Positions 9,078 to 18,979 of a stretch of DNA of 56,623 nt are shown piece by piece (the first letter of the stretch is position 1; the number at the start of each line of letters is the position of its first letter). Under the pieces are notes generated by a model that did not search any database, was not told where the DNA came from, and saw only the letters and a program-made list of their open reading frames with translations. The translations under genes and the position numbers were made by a program. Source of the stretch: Hyphomicrobiales bacterium (GTDB lineage: Bacteria > Pseudomonadota > Alphaproteobacteria > Rhizobiales > JAJFHB01); contig JAJFHE010000028.1 of NCBI GenBank assembly GCA_021775755.1, positions 1-56,623 of the forward strand, written 5' to 3'.

Positions 9078-9680
9078 TCAGTCACCTTCCTCCACCAGCA
9101 CATCCCTGATCACGCGGTCGGGGCCGTTGATGTCGAGGACGTCGGCGGGGCATGCGGAGAACACCATGATGACGTCGATCAGGGGTTTGAACACGACATA
9201 GTCACCGGGACGGCTCACCGGCGCTTCGAGCGACAGGCTGCCGTCGGGCGCGACAGGAATGTTCATCCAGAGATTTAGAGGATTGGGCACTGTAGCCGGC
9301 GCTTCGACACCAATTGCGGCCAACGCTTCGCGATAGTTGTTCTGGCACGACGCATGCCCGGGGGGCAGACCGTATTTCTCATAGACCCATTCATCACACG
9401 CCGCGACCAGCGTGTCGTGCGACGCAGTTCCTGAATCCTCTTCCAGCGCAATCATCTCGTTACGCCGGTTGGAATAGAGCGTGTCGCCGCCACGCGGCGA
9501 CAGCTTGAACAGCAAGCGCCGCGTTTGCTCCATGGAGAGCACTTCTGAGTTATCGGCCACACTCAGCGCCCACGTGTCGACAACCTGGGTGCCGTACTTA
9601 TTGATCACCTTGAGCCTGGCGCCGGCGGAGACGCGGAATGCATGGCCCGTTTTTGCAGTGATGATGGTTTGCGTCGCCAT
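9078..9680 (-). CDS. DUF1989 / urea carboxylase-associated family protein
   Basis: A 200-residue protein of the DUF1989 family, members of which are found with urea carboxylase and in uncharacterised degradation loci. Recognisable blocks are GTQVVDTWA, LSPRGGDTLYSNRRNEM, DTLVAACDEWVYEKYG, ASCQNNYREAL and NPLNLWMNIP near the C-terminal half, with conserved Asp, Cys and Asn positions. The start at 9680 is preferred over 9785 because GGGAGAG lies just upstream and the family sequence begins there. No urea carboxylase or allophanate hydrolase is adjacent, so the role here is open. Confidence 0.8.
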   Translation of the reverse strand: MATQTIITAKTGHAFRVSAGARLKVINKYGTQVVDTWALSVADNSEVLSMEQTRRLLFKLSPRGGDTLYSNRRNEMIALEEDSGTASHDTLVAACDEWVYEKYGLPPGHASCQNNYREALAAIGVEAPATVPNPLNLWMNIPVAPDGSLSLEAPVSRPGDYVVFKPLIDVIMVFSACPADVLDINGPDRVIRDVLVEEGD

Positions 9681-9856
9681 GTTGTTCTCTCCCGCAGCTT
9701 TGGTACTTGTGCCGAGCAAGTGTCCATCAGTTGCAGCGGAAAAGCAAAACCCACCGTGCCGCGCAACTGTGACTTGACGTTCCACTAGCTGGAACCCCTA
9801 GAAGGCATCGGCTCGCCCGTGATGTACACGCGAATCGATTTTAAGGAGACCAGGGG

Positions 9857-10444
9857 ATGAAGAAATTGCGCGCGCCGATTGCAGGTGCACTGGTAGCGGC
9901 GACACTGCTTGTCGCCGGCACCGTAACTATTGATACAACGCTCGCCGGTTCGGGCCATGACGGTGGAGACGGACATGACGAGGGTCACGGGCACAACGAG
10001 GGCCACGGAGATGATGAAGGTCACGGCGGCCACGGTGGCGCCATGTTGGGCGGCGCGCCGGGCCATGCCCACGATGTAACCCAAACCATTGAGATCGTGC
10101 CGGACGAATTATCGTTCAGCGTCGACAGGATCGTCGTGTCCGCCGGAGAAACCGTCCGCATCGTGTTCCGCAATACCTCCGACATCGAACATGAATTGAC
10201 CATCGGCACCGCGGAAGTGCAGGCGGCACACCGCCGGGAGATGGAAAAGATGATGGACGAGATGGCTGACGACGGCCATGACCACACCCATATGGCGCAT
10301 GACGATCCCAATGCCGTTTTCCTGGCGCCCGGCGAGGCCAAGGAAATAATCTGGAAGTTCGCCGAGACTGAAAATCTCGAGTTCGGCTGCAACATTCCCG
10401 GCCACTACGAATCAGGAATGCGCGGCACCATCCACTTTCACTGA
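9857..10444 (+). CDS. exported His-rich cupredoxin-domain protein
   Basis: A 195-residue exported protein. After a signal peptide (residues 1 to about 30), residues 33-72 are a His/Gly/Asp-rich tract with about ten histidines, a likely metal buffer. A single cupredoxin domain follows, with type-1 copper ligands readable as H112 (IEHELT), C178, H183 and M188 (GCNIPGHYESGM). A second His-rich insert (HDHTHMAH, 141-148) interrupts the domain. An AAGGAG precedes the ATG. The family includes copper-tolerance and electron-transfer proteins; a role in periplasmic copper binding is inference. It is convergent with rpsD. Confidence 0.85.
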   Translation: MKKLRAPIAGALVAATLLVAGTVTIDTTLAGSGHDGGDGHDEGHGHNEGHGDDEGHGGHGGAMLGGAPGHAHDVTQTIEIVPDELSFSVDRIVVSAGETVRIVFRNTSDIEHELTIGTAEVQAAHRREMEKMMDEMADDGHDHTHMAHDDPNAVFLAPGEAKEIIWKFAETENLEFGCNIPGHYESGMRGTIHFH

Positions 10445-10471
10445 CCGGCACAGGCCCGCAAAACGACAATG

Positions 10472-10493
10472 GGCCGCGGAACAACCCGCGACC
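10472..10493. terminator. stem-loop between convergent cupredoxin gene and rpsD
   Basis: GGCCGCGG pairs with CCGCGACC (one mismatch) around a 6-base loop, 28 bases after the cupredoxin stop and 30 after the rpsD stop. There is no T-run on either side beyond CTTTGG, so it may end both transcripts, but the call is weak. Confidence 0.4.
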
Positions 10494-10522
10494 CTTTGGC
10501 AATTGATCCCTGGCAGCGTTTG

Positions 10523-11140
10523 CTAGCGCGAATAGAACTCGACGACGAGGTTCGGTTCCATCTGTGTGGGATACGGCACCTCGCTCAGTGTCGGAATGCG
10601 CGCGACCGAAGCGGTGAGCTTGTTATGGTCGACGGTAAGATAGTCCGGCACGTCGCGCTCCGCGCTCTGCATTGCATCCAGAACGAGGATCATATCCTTG
10701 GACTTTTCTTTCACCTCGACCGAGTCACCGATCTTGAGGCGATAGCTTGGAATATTCACTCGCTGGCCGTTCACCTTGATGTGGCCGTGATTGATGAACT
10801 GGCGTGCCGCAAACACGGTGGGTACGAATTTTGAGCGGTAGACCACTGCATCGAGACGGCGTTCGAGCAGGCCGATGAGGTTTTCGCCCGTGTCGCCCTT
10901 GAGGCGGGTTGCCTCTTTGTAGACGCCCTTGAATTGCTTCTCGTTGAGATTGCCGTAATAGCCCTTGAGCTTCTGTTTGGCACGCAGCTGGATACCGAAA
11001 TCTGACAGCTTTCCGCGGCGGCGCTGGCCGTGCTGGCCCGGGCCATACTCGCGCGTAACAACGGGGCTCTTCGGACGACCCCAGATGTTCTCGCCAAGAC
11101 GGCGGTCAATTTTATATTTTGCTTTGATACGTTTCGACAT
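10523..11140 (-). CDS. rpsD: 30S ribosomal protein S4
   Basis: A 205-residue S4, the primary 16S rRNA-binding protein that starts 30S assembly. It shows [13 protein letters not shown], the S4 RNA-binding block [31 protein letters not shown] and the C-terminal EFYSR. It is the zinc-free (C-minus) form, lacking the N-terminal cysteines. AAGGA lies about eight bases before the start. It stands alone here, away from the rpsK-rpoA cluster, as in many alphaproteobacteria. Confidence 0.97.
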   Translation of the reverse strand: MSKRIKAKYKIDRRLGENIWGRPKSPVVTREYGPGQHGQRRRGKLSDFGIQLRAKQKLKGYYGNLNEKQFKGVYKEATRLKGDTGENLIGLLERRLDAVVYRSKFVPTVFAARQFINHGHIKVNGQRVNIPSYRLKIGDSVEVKEKSKDMILVLDAMQSAERDVPDYLTVDHNKLTASVARIPTLSEVPYPTQMEPNLVVEFYSR

Positions 11141-11451
11141 GTTGGGTCCTTGGTTCTATCGCATTGACATCGTTATCCAGCGGTCCCAAAAACCACTGGA
11201 AAAGCCCGACCCTCCTTTGCCGTTACACGGCTGACAGACCGACAATGCGTCGAATGCATGTCCGTCACGGGCAGGCGATACGGCACGGACCTCAACAAAA
11301 GATCCGCGCAGCGCCGCTCTGATACAGCGATGGCCTGAGAATGTCAAACATACCGCGTAGACGTGTGTGCGACTTAAGCGTGCCCGGACAATTAGCGAGC
11401 GCTCAAGACAGCCACGGGACCCGTATTTGAGGCAGTAGAACGCCGCCCAAC
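11141..11451. other. intergenic upstream of rpsD
   Basis: Should hold the rpsD promoter and leader. A CCAGTGG/CCGCTGG hairpin (about 11180-11203) lies in the leader on the minus strand, a possible attenuation structure but with one mismatch. I see no RNA gene or coding frame. Confidence 0.4.
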
Positions 11452-13272
11452 CTAGCCCGCACGGACTTGAGCAACGAAGTCGACGACCTTCGACCTCAGT
11501 GTCGCGGTCTGCTCGGTTAGCTCACTGGTCTTACTCATGACCTGGCTGGAAGCTGAACCGGCCTCCTGCGAGGCCTGGGATACGCCGGCGATGTTCGCTG
11601 TTACCTGCTGCGTCCCGGCTGCCGCCTCTTGCACGCTGCGCGATATCTCCTGCGTGACCGCGCCCTGCTCTTCCATGGCCGAAGCGATACTGGTCGAAGC
11701 CTGCTCAAGTTCCTCGATGACTTTTGTGACCTCCGCCATTGATGTAACGGCCTGCGATGTAGAACTCTGGATCTCCTGAATCTGCCCGGAAATATCCTCT
11801 GTCGCCTTTCCGGTTTGACCCGCCAGGGCCTTCACCTCGTTGGCAACGACCGCGAAGCCTTTGCCCGCCTCGCCGGCGCGCGCCGATTCGATGGTCGCAT
11901 TAAGGGCGAGAAGATTGGTTTGTTCCGCGATGCCGGCAATCATAACTACAACTTCACCGATCTTATCCGCCGTTTCCGCCAGGGACGCCATCTGCTCGGT
12001 AGTCTGTGCCACTTCCGCAACCGCCTGTTTCGACGCACGGGACGCTTCGATGACGCGCTGGGTAATTTCGCTGATCGAGGCAGTCATCTCTTCCGCTGAA
12101 GACGCCACGGTCTGAACGTTTGTCGATGCTTCCTCCGATGCCGCGGACACCGCCACAGCCTGGTTGCTTGTTTCCTCAGCAATGCTCGCCATCGCCTGTG
12201 CCGTTGATTGCAGCTCGCCAACTGCCGCCGTCACGGATTCCGTGACGCCGCCGACGCTTGCATCGAAATCATCGGCCAGCTCGGCCATCACTTTTCGGCG
12301 CTCCTCTTCCGCGTGCTGCTTCTGTCGCTCCTGTTCGGCTTCCATTTCCCTTGCCCGAACGAGGTTTTCCTTGAACCCGACGAATGAAGCCGCAACGGCA
12401 TCAATTTCATCATTCCTGTGAACTTTCACATCGACCGAAGTATCGCCCGCCGTCAACGCATCCAGGCCTCTTACAACCTCCGCCAGCGGACGCGAAATAC
12501 TGCGGTTGACGATCAGATAGGCCAGTGACAATCCCAGAATGAACGCCACCGCCGACGTTACCGTTAGCAACACGATCGCGAAGGCCTCATGATGTTCAGC
12601 CGATATCGCTGCATGCTTGGTGAAGACTTCAACCTCCGTCAGCATCGTCGTGAGAGTGTTATCGAGATCCTCTTCTTCCGCTTCTATTCTCGGTACCAGC
12701 GTTTGCGCCTGCTCAGCATTTCCAGCGACCAGCAGTCTGAACGCTTCGATCGCGAGCTTGTCGTAATCTGCATGCTCCCCGTCGGCGTGCTTGAGTTTCT
12801 GAAGAATGTTTTCAAATTCCGATCGCTCCTCAGGCGTCGCAGCGGTGTCGATGTAATGCTGAACCAGTTGCTCCGCCGCCGTCAGCTCGCTGGAGATTTG
12901 AGTTGTCAGGTGCTCGAATTTCTCAACAGCGTGTTTAAACTCTTCGCGTGCCTCGGGATGGGTTTGCATCTCCTGTCCGGTGCGCATTCCACGCTCAAAA
13001 TTGATCGCCTGTTCGAGTTGGTGGATGGTTATCTGGGTTAGGGCTTCGGTGAGCGGAATATCGCGCTCGGCGATGTTTACGATTTCGCCGCCGATCCGAT
13101 TCATTTGGTAAATACTTATGCCCGCAACAATGACCAGCAGCATCAGGCAGAAGCCGACAATGGCCATGACCTTTGTGCCGACATTCATGGACTTCCCTGT
13201 CCCCGGCGCACCTATCCCCGGCGTCTCCGTCCCCGGCGTCTCTTTGCTCGTAAACCTGCTCATTAAACCCAT
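11452..13272 (-). CDS. methyl-accepting chemotaxis protein
   Basis: A 606-residue transmembrane chemoreceptor. TM1 is at about 33-55, followed by a mostly helical periplasmic sensor (about 56-225, four-helix-bundle type, with many His/Glu), TM2 at about 228-252, HAMP to about 305 and a cytoplasmic coiled-coil signalling domain. The kinase-contact hairpin [20 protein letters not shown] is intact. There is no C-terminal CheR/CheB-binding pentapeptide. Before TM1, residues 12-27 are a short repeat ([14 protein letters not shown]) from CCCCGGCG-centred DNA repeats near 13196-13245. The signal sensed is unknown. It follows the carbonic anhydrase gene on the same strand by 58 bases. Confidence 0.93.
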   Translation of the reverse strand: MGLMSRFTSKETPGTETPGIGAPGTGKSMNVGTKVMAIVGFCLMLLVIVAGISIYQMNRIGGEIVNIAERDIPLTEALTQITIHQLEQAINFERGMRTGQEMQTHPEAREEFKHAVEKFEHLTTQISSELTAAEQLVQHYIDTAATPEERSEFENILQKLKHADGEHADYDKLAIEAFRLLVAGNAEQAQTLVPRIEAEEEDLDNTLTTMLTEVEVFTKHAAISAEHHEAFAIVLLTVTSAVAFILGLSLAYLIVNRSISRPLAEVVRGLDALTAGDTSVDVKVHRNDEIDAVAASFVGFKENLVRAREMEAEQERQKQHAEEERRKVMAELADDFDASVGGVTESVTAAVGELQSTAQAMASIAEETSNQAVAVSAASEEASTNVQTVASSAEEMTASISEITQRVIEASRASKQAVAEVAQTTEQMASLAETADKIGEVVVMIAGIAEQTNLLALNATIESARAGEAGKGFAVVANEVKALAGQTGKATEDISGQIQEIQSSTSQAVTSMAEVTKVIEELEQASTSIASAMEEQGAVTQEISRSVQEAAAGTQQVTANIAGVSQASQEAGSASSQVMSKTSELTEQTATLRSKVVDFVAQVRAG

Positions 13273-13330
13273 TTGAATAGCCCCTTTTTTTCAAGCTGGT
13301 ACCGTGATCGGCGATGCGCTCGGAATGTTC

Positions 13331-14236
13331 CTAATTGCCACTGATGATCAGGCGGTTGTGCGTTGTCTGGGCAGGGCGGGCGTTATCGCCGATGATGTTT
13401 ACGAATTGAGCCACCTGCCCCGCATCCGCCAGAAGCGGCTGGTCCAAAACAAACCAGTTCACGCCCTCCGTACAGGGTGGCGTTGTGAGCGATCCCTTGT
13501 AGTGATGGTATCCTTGTCCCGCAGGCAAAAAGTCCCGCGCATTGATTACGACGCCTGAAACCTGTTCGGCAGCGCCTGGATGCTGCGGCAGGTGGTGCCA
13601 GATTTCGCTCAGTGCGAGGTTGCTTGCCCCGGCCTCGAACATAACGCCGACCACCGCCAGTGCTCCGTTCGCATCCTTGTGAACCAGATGCATTTCCATC
13701 GGGAACGACGCGCCATCGATCAGGTGCTCGCTCGGCGTGTGAAAATGCAGCTGCAACAGGTCGAAACGCCGGCCGGCTATCTCGATTTGGCTGCCTTCGC
13801 CATAATCGACCTGAACGGTGTGCCCGTTATTGCCGATCGTCAGGCCGGTTGCGGCATAGTTGAACGTAATATCCGGCCCATCGGCCACCAGACCTTCGGT
13901 GATGTCGACCGGCGACTGCATTCGGCCAGCCGAGCAAAGGTCATAGTCCGCACTCATACTGCCCCACCGAGCGGGCCCGGCGTCGCCGCTGTATCCCCAG
14001 TGACCGTCCTGCTCCGCTGAGGGACTTTGCCCATGGCCGGATGCGGTTACGGAATGCTGGTCGGCCGCATGACCGGCCGCGGCAATATCGACTTCGGCGT
14101 CACCGAAGACCCGCGATTGCGAGTCACCGGAAACAGCCGGTGCGTGATCGACAATTACATCATCGGAAGCATTAGCGGCCATTGGCGACGCCGTGGCAAC
14201 ACCGGACAAAAGAAGGATAAACAAATTATTCCTCAT
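13331..14236 (-). CDS. periplasmic alpha-class carbonic anhydrase
   Basis: A 301-residue exported alpha carbonic anhydrase that interconverts CO2 and bicarbonate. A signal peptide ends near ANA (residue 23), and a low-complexity linker of about 50 residues precedes HWGYSG. The zinc histidines are in LQLHFHTPSEH and MHLVHKD. The proton-shuttle/substrate region GSLTTPPCTEGVNWFVL and the QSPVDI block are canonical. Two cysteines (DLCSAGRMQ and PPCTEG) fit the usual bacterial disulfide. The mature domain has normal length. A role in CO2 supply or pH control is inferred. Confidence 0.92.
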   Translation of the reverse strand: MRNNLFILLLSGVATASPMAANASDDVIVDHAPAVSGDSQSRVFGDAEVDIAAAGHAADQHSVTASGHGQSPSAEQDGHWGYSGDAGPARWGSMSADYDLCSAGRMQSPVDITEGLVADGPDITFNYAATGLTIGNNGHTVQVDYGEGSQIEIAGRRFDLLQLHFHTPSEHLIDGASFPMEMHLVHKDANGALAVVGVMFEAGASNLALSEIWHHLPQHPGAAEQVSGVVINARDFLPAGQGYHHYKGSLTTPPCTEGVNWFVLDQPLLADAGQVAQFVNIIGDNARPAQTTHNRLIISGN

Positions 14237-14658
14237 AAAATGACCGCCCTTCCATGGCGTAGAGGTTGAAACACTCGCATCAAGGCTCCGAATAACTCAC
14301 GCTTCAGGCATTTTATTTATTTTTAGATAGTACATTTGTACTTATCTTTGTTTATTATGAAATGAACCAAGCTCAAGTTTATTTAATATTACTTATGTAT
14401 ACTTATATTCTATTGATTAATGCAAAGTTATTGGAGCTGAATACGACTTGAATCATGTTCCAAATCAGTGGAGGAGCGATTCACGGAACTGCCTTGCGAT
14501 GGCAGTTTTAGAGCCTCAGGTTCAGCCGGCTTTGTGATGAGTTCCAAACACACGTGATTATCCGCAACGTTCGCCGGCGCGCGGGCGGAAATCGGCACAA
14601 CCACCCAAAACAACGCCGCCTGCCGCTTTGAACGAGCAACCGATGGGGTATCGGTAAT
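14237..14658. other. AT-rich intergenic region with an operator-like inverted repeat
   Basis: About 14310-14440 is markedly AT-rich against the GC-rich surroundings. Within it, AGATA-GTACA (14325-14334) mirrors TGTAC-T-TATCT (14337-14347) with one bulged base. It lies about 90 bases upstream of the carbonic anhydrase start, so it could hold that gene's promoter and an operator. Short frames here do not look coding. Confidence 0.45.
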
Positions 14659-15444
14659 TTAGGGAGTGAAACAGCGCGTCGAGCCGAACCCGAAGCGCAA
14701 AAAGGCGCCGGCCAGCGCGAGCCCGTCATCTGAGGTAACGAGCGCCTCATTTGTGTTATTGCCGCTTACCGGCTTCCGATCGCCGACTATCTGGGCGACG
14801 CGCCGGGCGATGGCATCGGCCGGGTCGATGAATGTAACGGGCCAGGCCGCAACACGCTCGATTTCATCGAGCAGCAGGGGATAGTGCGTGCAGCCTAGTA
14901 CGACAACATCCGTGCGGCGGCCGTTCCTCTCCACGAACACCGGTGCGATCTCGTCACGCAGCGCATCCTCGTCGACGGCCGCGCCGCGCATTTTCGCATC
15001 CGCCATCGCGGCCAGCCCGGGGCATCCATGCAGGATCACCTCGCAGTGATACGCGTAGGTTTCGACAAGGGCTTGCGTGTATTCGCGCGCCACCGTTGCA
15101 GGGGTCGCCAGCACGCCGATGACGGCGCTTCGCGTCAATGTGGCGGCAGGTTTAATAGCTGGAACCGTACCGACGAACGGTGTCGCGAAGCCCGCCCGCA
15201 AGGCATCCAGTGCAACGGTACTCGCGGTGTTGCAGGCAACCACGAAACAGCGTGGATCGAGTTCGCCGATCACCGCGCCCGCGACAGCGCAGACGCGGTC
15301 GATCAGCTTGCGCTCGTCCCAGGCGCCATAGGGAAAAGCTTCGGTGTCCGCGACATAGCACAGATCCGCATCAGGCCACTGCCGTGACAGAGCGCTGGCC
15401 ACGGTCAGCCCTCCCATACCGGAATCGAACACAACGATGGTCAC
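14659..15444 (-). CDS. murI: glutamate racemase
   Basis: A 261-residue MurI that makes D-glutamate for peptidoglycan. The two catalytic cysteines are C71 in VACNTAS and C185 in LGCTHYPLL; the N-terminal VFDSGMGGLTV supplies the Asp-Ser pair. Length is typical. The start overlaps the stop of the upstream trmJ (15441-15444), so the two are probably translated together. The C-terminus lacks an obvious regulatory extension. Confidence 0.95.
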   Translation of the reverse strand: MTIVVFDSGMGGLTVASALSRQWPDADLCYVADTEAFPYGAWDERKLIDRVCAVAGAVIGELDPRCFVVACNTASTVALDALRAGFATPFVGTVPAIKPAATLTRSAVIGVLATPATVAREYTQALVETYAYHCEVILHGCPGLAAMADAKMRGAAVDEDALRDEIAPVFVERNGRRTDVVVLGCTHYPLLLDEIERVAAWPVTFIDPADAIARRVAQIVGDRKPVSGNNTNEALVTSDDGLALAGAFLRFGFGSTRCFTP

Positions 15445-16271
15445 GGGTCCTGCTTCTTGCGTTTGTGGACGCGCACAAGCGAGGAAATGACCCCGCGCAG
15501 TGTGCGCACATCCTGCTCGGTGGGGCTCATTCGCATAAAGATGTTGCGGATGTTACGCACCATTGAGGGGCGTTTTTCGGGCGGGTAGAGAAACCCTGAC
15601 ATATCGAGTTCGGATTCCATCTGCTCGAAGAACCCGATCACTTCCTCGCGTGTCGCCGGGCGAGTGCCAGGCATCCGCGGCCCCGGTTCAAGGCACGGCC
15701 CGTCCTGGCGCGTACCGTCGCCCAGCGTTTCCGCTTCCAATTTGTACCACTCATAGCCGACAAGCAGCACAGCCTGTCCCAAATTGAGGGAGGCGAACGC
15801 CGGATTGACCGGCGCCATGATGATCATATCGGCGAGCGTGATCTGATCGTTTTCAAGGCCGGTTCGCTCACGCCCGAACAGCACACCGACCTTTTGCCCT
15901 CCGGCAATGCGCGCGCGCATGTCCGCGGCAGCAGCTTCCGGCGTCATGACGGGTTTGATCATATCGCGCGGCCGCGCGGTCGTTGCATAGATGTAGTTGA
16001 GATCGCCAAGCGCTTCCGTTTCGGACTGGCAAACGCGAGCGCCTTCGATGACCCAGTCCGCACCCGAGGCCGCCTTCCAGGCATAGTCGTTGGGCCAGCC
16101 GTCGCGCGGCCGGATGAGACGCAGCTCCGACAGGCCGAAATTCGCCATGGCACGGGCCGCCGCACCGATGTTTTCACCAAGCTGCGGATCGGCGAGGATA
16201 ATTGCCGGCCCGCCCTGCCCGCTCTCCCCCTGCCTGCTCTCTTTGGTGTGGTCTGTACCTGCCAAGATCAC
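15441..16271 (-). CDS. trmJ: tRNA/rRNA 2'-O-methyltransferase, TrmJ-like (SpoU family)
   Basis: A 276-residue SPOUT methyltransferase. Family blocks are LADPQLGENIGAAARAMANFG, FGRERTGLEND and the knotted C-terminal SLNLGQAVLLVGYEW. TrmJ methylates the ribose at position 32 of tRNA using S-adenosylmethionine. A C-terminal helical extension (about 200-276, ending KKQDP) is usual for TrmJ. It overlaps murI by four bases. Assignment to TrmJ, not another SpoU enzyme, rests on the overall pattern. Confidence 0.88.
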   Translation of the reverse strand: MILAGTDHTKESRQGESGQGGPAIILADPQLGENIGAAARAMANFGLSELRLIRPRDGWPNDYAWKAASGADWVIEGARVCQSETEALGDLNYIYATTARPRDMIKPVMTPEAAAADMRARIAGGQKVGVLFGRERTGLENDQITLADMIIMAPVNPAFASLNLGQAVLLVGYEWYKLEAETLGDGTRQDGPCLEPGPRMPGTRPATREEVIGFFEQMESELDMSGFLYPPEKRPSMVRNIRNIFMRMSPTEQDVRTLRGVISSLVRVHKRKKQDP

Positions 16272-16471
16272 TCTCCAGATCGATGCGAACCGCCCTCGCG
16301 TCCGCCTGGCTGCAGTGCATAAGCCATTAGGTGGGGTTTGATCAATCGGTGCGGAATGTTATACGGAGCGCGAATTCGGCTGAGGCACTCATCCGCGCGC
16401 TCTTTACGGAGGCGGCCTGCACCTGAAGCCGTGCCCCCTTTCAACTGAACAGCGCTCCGAGGTTCACGTTC

Positions 16472-17686
16472 ATGGCGAAAATCAAGGTCGAAAATCCCGT
16501 TGTCGAGCTCGATGGCGACGAAATGACCCGCATCATCTGGCAGATCATCAAAGACAAACTGGTGCTGCCCTATCTCGACATCGATTTGAAGTATTACGAC
16601 CTCGGCATAGAAGCCCGCGATGAAACCGACGATCAGATTACGATCGACGCGGCCAATGCCATCAAGCAATACGGTGTCGGCGTCAAATGCGCGACCATCA
16701 CGCCTGACGAACAGCGTGTGGAGGAATTCGGCCTCAAGAAGATGTGGCGCTCGCCCAACGGTACCATCAGGAATATCCTCGGCGGCACCGTGTTTCGCGC
16801 GCCCATCATCTGCCAGAACGTGCCGCGCCTCGTGCCGGGCTGGACACAGCCCATCGTCATCGGCCGTCACGCGTTCGGCGACCAGTACCGTGCCACTGAT
16901 TTCGTCGTGCCGGGCAAAGGCAAGCTGACCATGAAGTGGGAAGCCGAGGACGGGTCTGACACGATCGAGCACGAGATTTTCGACTTCCCCGGCGGCGGCG
17001 TTGCAATGTCGATGTACAACCTCGACGATTCGATCCGCGATTTCGCCCGCTCCAGTCTCACCTACGGCCTCGATCTTGGATGGCCGGTCTATCTCTCCAC
17101 CAAGAACACGATCCTCAAGGCCTATGACGGCCGATTCAAGGACCTGTTCCAGGAAATTTACGAGGCCGAGTACAAGGAAAAGTTCGAAGAAGCCGGCATC
17201 ACTTACGAACACCGCCTGATCGACGACATGGTCGCCGCCGCTCTCAAATGGTCGGGCGGGTTTGTCTGGGCCTGCAAGAACTACGATGGCGATGTGCAGT
17301 CGGACACTGTGGCTCAGGGCTTCGGTTCTCTGGGCCTGATGACCTCGGTTCTGATGACACCCGACGGCAAGACGCTGGAGGCCGAAGCCGCGCACGGCAC
17401 CGTGACGCGTCACTACCGCCTGCATCAGGACGGCAAGGAGACTTCGACCAACTCCACCGCCTCGATCTACGCATGGACGCGCGGCCTTGCCCGTCGCGCC
17501 AAACTCGACGGCAATCAGCCGCTCGGCAATTTCGCCGACACGCTGGAACGCGTCGTTGTTGAAACCATCGAGTCCGGCCACATGACCAAGGATCTGGCAT
17601 TGCTCGTCGGGCCGGAACAGGAATGGCTCTCGACCGTCGGCTTCCTCGACAAGATCGACGAGAATCTGCAAGCCGCGATGGGCTGA
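16472..17686 (+). CDS. icd: NADP-dependent isocitrate dehydrogenase
   Basis: A 404-residue dimeric isocitrate dehydrogenase of the eukaryote-like subfamily common in alphaproteobacteria. It opens [21 protein letters not shown] and shows KSPNGTIRN-like substrate binding as [17 protein letters not shown], the [24 protein letters not shown] metal-binding segment and [11 protein letters not shown] for NADP. It catalyses oxidative decarboxylation of isocitrate to 2-oxoglutarate in the TCA cycle. It is convergent with the downstream channel gene, with a gap of only six bases and no room for a terminator. Confidence 0.96.
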   Translation: MAKIKVENPVVELDGDEMTRIIWQIIKDKLVLPYLDIDLKYYDLGIEARDETDDQITIDAANAIKQYGVGVKCATITPDEQRVEEFGLKKMWRSPNGTIRNILGGTVFRAPIICQNVPRLVPGWTQPIVIGRHAFGDQYRATDFVVPGKGKLTMKWEAEDGSDTIEHEIFDFPGGGVAMSMYNLDDSIRDFARSSLTYGLDLGWPVYLSTKNTILKAYDGRFKDLFQEIYEAEYKEKFEEAGITYEHRLIDDMVAAALKWSGGFVWACKNYDGDVQSDTVAQGFGSLGLMTSVLMTPDGKTLEAEAAHGTVTRHYRLHQDGKETSTNSTASIYAWTRGLARRAKLDGNQPLGNFADTLERVVVETIESGHMTKDLALLVGPEQEWLSTVGFLDKIDENLQAAMG

Positions 17687-17692
17687 TCCCGG

Positions 17693-18880
17693 TTACGGGC
17701 TCTCGCCTTCTCCTCTGAGGTCACTCGGCAGCGTACGCCGCAGCTCCGCGGCCAACTCGCGGTCGCGCGATCTCAGATGCTGGAAGTCATGTCGCTCAAG
17801 CACCAAGAGGTTGCACTTCGTAAGCGCCTGTGCTTCCAGCACCTCGGAGTGTGATGCGCCGAACAGGGCGTGCTCGCCGAAAGCTTCGCCCTCGTCGAGA
17901 TGCTTCTTTTCCCCTGTTGTCAGAGTGACCTCGACCTCGCCGGACGCGACGAAATACATGGCGTCGATCTCCTCGCTGGCGGAGACAATCGAGCAGCCAG
18001 CGGGAAACGACTGGGTGCGCAGAACGGCCATAACCTTGGCGATGGTTCCGGCTTTAAGTTTTTCAAACACCGACACCTTGGCCACCATGCTCCAGGTGAC
18101 GACGAACTCGCGCCGGTTGATTTCCTGACTGAAGCCCGTCGCCATGATGCCGATCGGCAGCGCGAACATGCCTAGTCCGAAAATCATGACAAGACCTCCG
18201 AACACGCGGCCCAGATGCGTGACCGGCGTCACGTCTCCGTAGCCGACCGTCGTCAGAGTGGCAATCGTCCACCAGGCCGCCGCCGGCACACTGCCGAAGG
18301 CATCGGGCTGCACATGGCGTTCGAGGAAATAGATCACCGTCGAAGCGACCAGCAGCAGGGAACACATGATGATGGCCGCCCCGACGAGCGCGTGACGCTC
18401 ATTGACAACAACCCGCGCCAGCGTTTGCATGGCGGGCGAATAGCGCGCCAGCTTGAACAGCCGCAACAACCTCAGAACCCGCAAGACGCGCAGGTCGATG
18501 GCAAACAGGAAGTTCAGATAAAACGGCGCAATCGCCAGAAGATCGACAATCAGCAAAGGCCGCACGGCAAACCGCAGGCGGGCGCGCCAGTGGACCAGCT
18601 GCCGCAAGGGCGGCAGGTCCACGCAGACCCACAGACGAAGGATGTATTCGGCTGTAAATACGATCACCGAGACAAGGTTGAAGAGCTCAAGCCCGGCACC
18701 GAACCGCGCATCGATGTCATCCACGGTCCCAAGCGAAAACGCGATAACGTTGAGTATGATGAGCGCAATCAGAAACGCATCGACCGCGGTGCTGGCACGG
18801 TCGCCGCTCTGGCCGGCCTCGAGCAGTTCAAGCACTCGCAACCGCAGGCCGGCGCGGCTTTGGGGTTGGTAATCGCTCAT
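17693..18880 (-). CDS. six-TM potassium channel with cyclic-nucleotide-binding-like domain
   Basis: A 395-residue ion channel. Six transmembrane helices span about 30-260, with an arginine-patterned S4 (DLRVLRVLRLLRLFKLAR), the selectivity filter TTVGYGD and a following S6. A C-terminal cyclic-nucleotide-binding fold covers about 275-380, as in MloK1 of Mesorhizobium. The phosphate-binding cassette reads GEAFGEHALFGASHSEV; the arginine that normally contacts the cyclic phosphate is replaced by H344, so ligand binding is doubtful. The ATG at 18880 is chosen over 18970, since the extra 30 residues are low-complexity and not family-like. Confidence 0.88.
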   Translation of the reverse strand: MSDYQPQSRAGLRLRVLELLEAGQSGDRASTAVDAFLIALIILNVIAFSLGTVDDIDARFGAGLELFNLVSVIVFTAEYILRLWVCVDLPPLRQLVHWRARLRFAVRPLLIVDLLAIAPFYLNFLFAIDLRVLRVLRLLRLFKLARYSPAMQTLARVVVNERHALVGAAIIMCSLLLVASTVIYFLERHVQPDAFGSVPAAAWWTIATLTTVGYGDVTPVTHLGRVFGGLVMIFGLGMFALPIGIMATGFSQEINRREFVVTWSMVAKVSVFEKLKAGTIAKVMAVLRTQSFPAGCSIVSASEEIDAMYFVASGEVEVTLTTGEKKHLDEGEAFGEHALFGASHSEVLEAQALTKCNLLVLERHDFQHLRSRDRELAAELRRTLPSDLRGEGESP

Positions 18881-18979
18881 CGCTTCGTTCCATGGCTCGG
18901 GGACGGCGCCCGCGGCAGCCCCTTCGGGCCGCCGCACTTTGGATGGTGGCCGGTTGAGGGGTGATGTCAAGCGGATGCG

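Noticed and set aside
16268-17671. 467-codon minus-strand frame opposite icd
   Set aside because: Antisense shadow of a strongly recognised isocitrate dehydrogenase gene.
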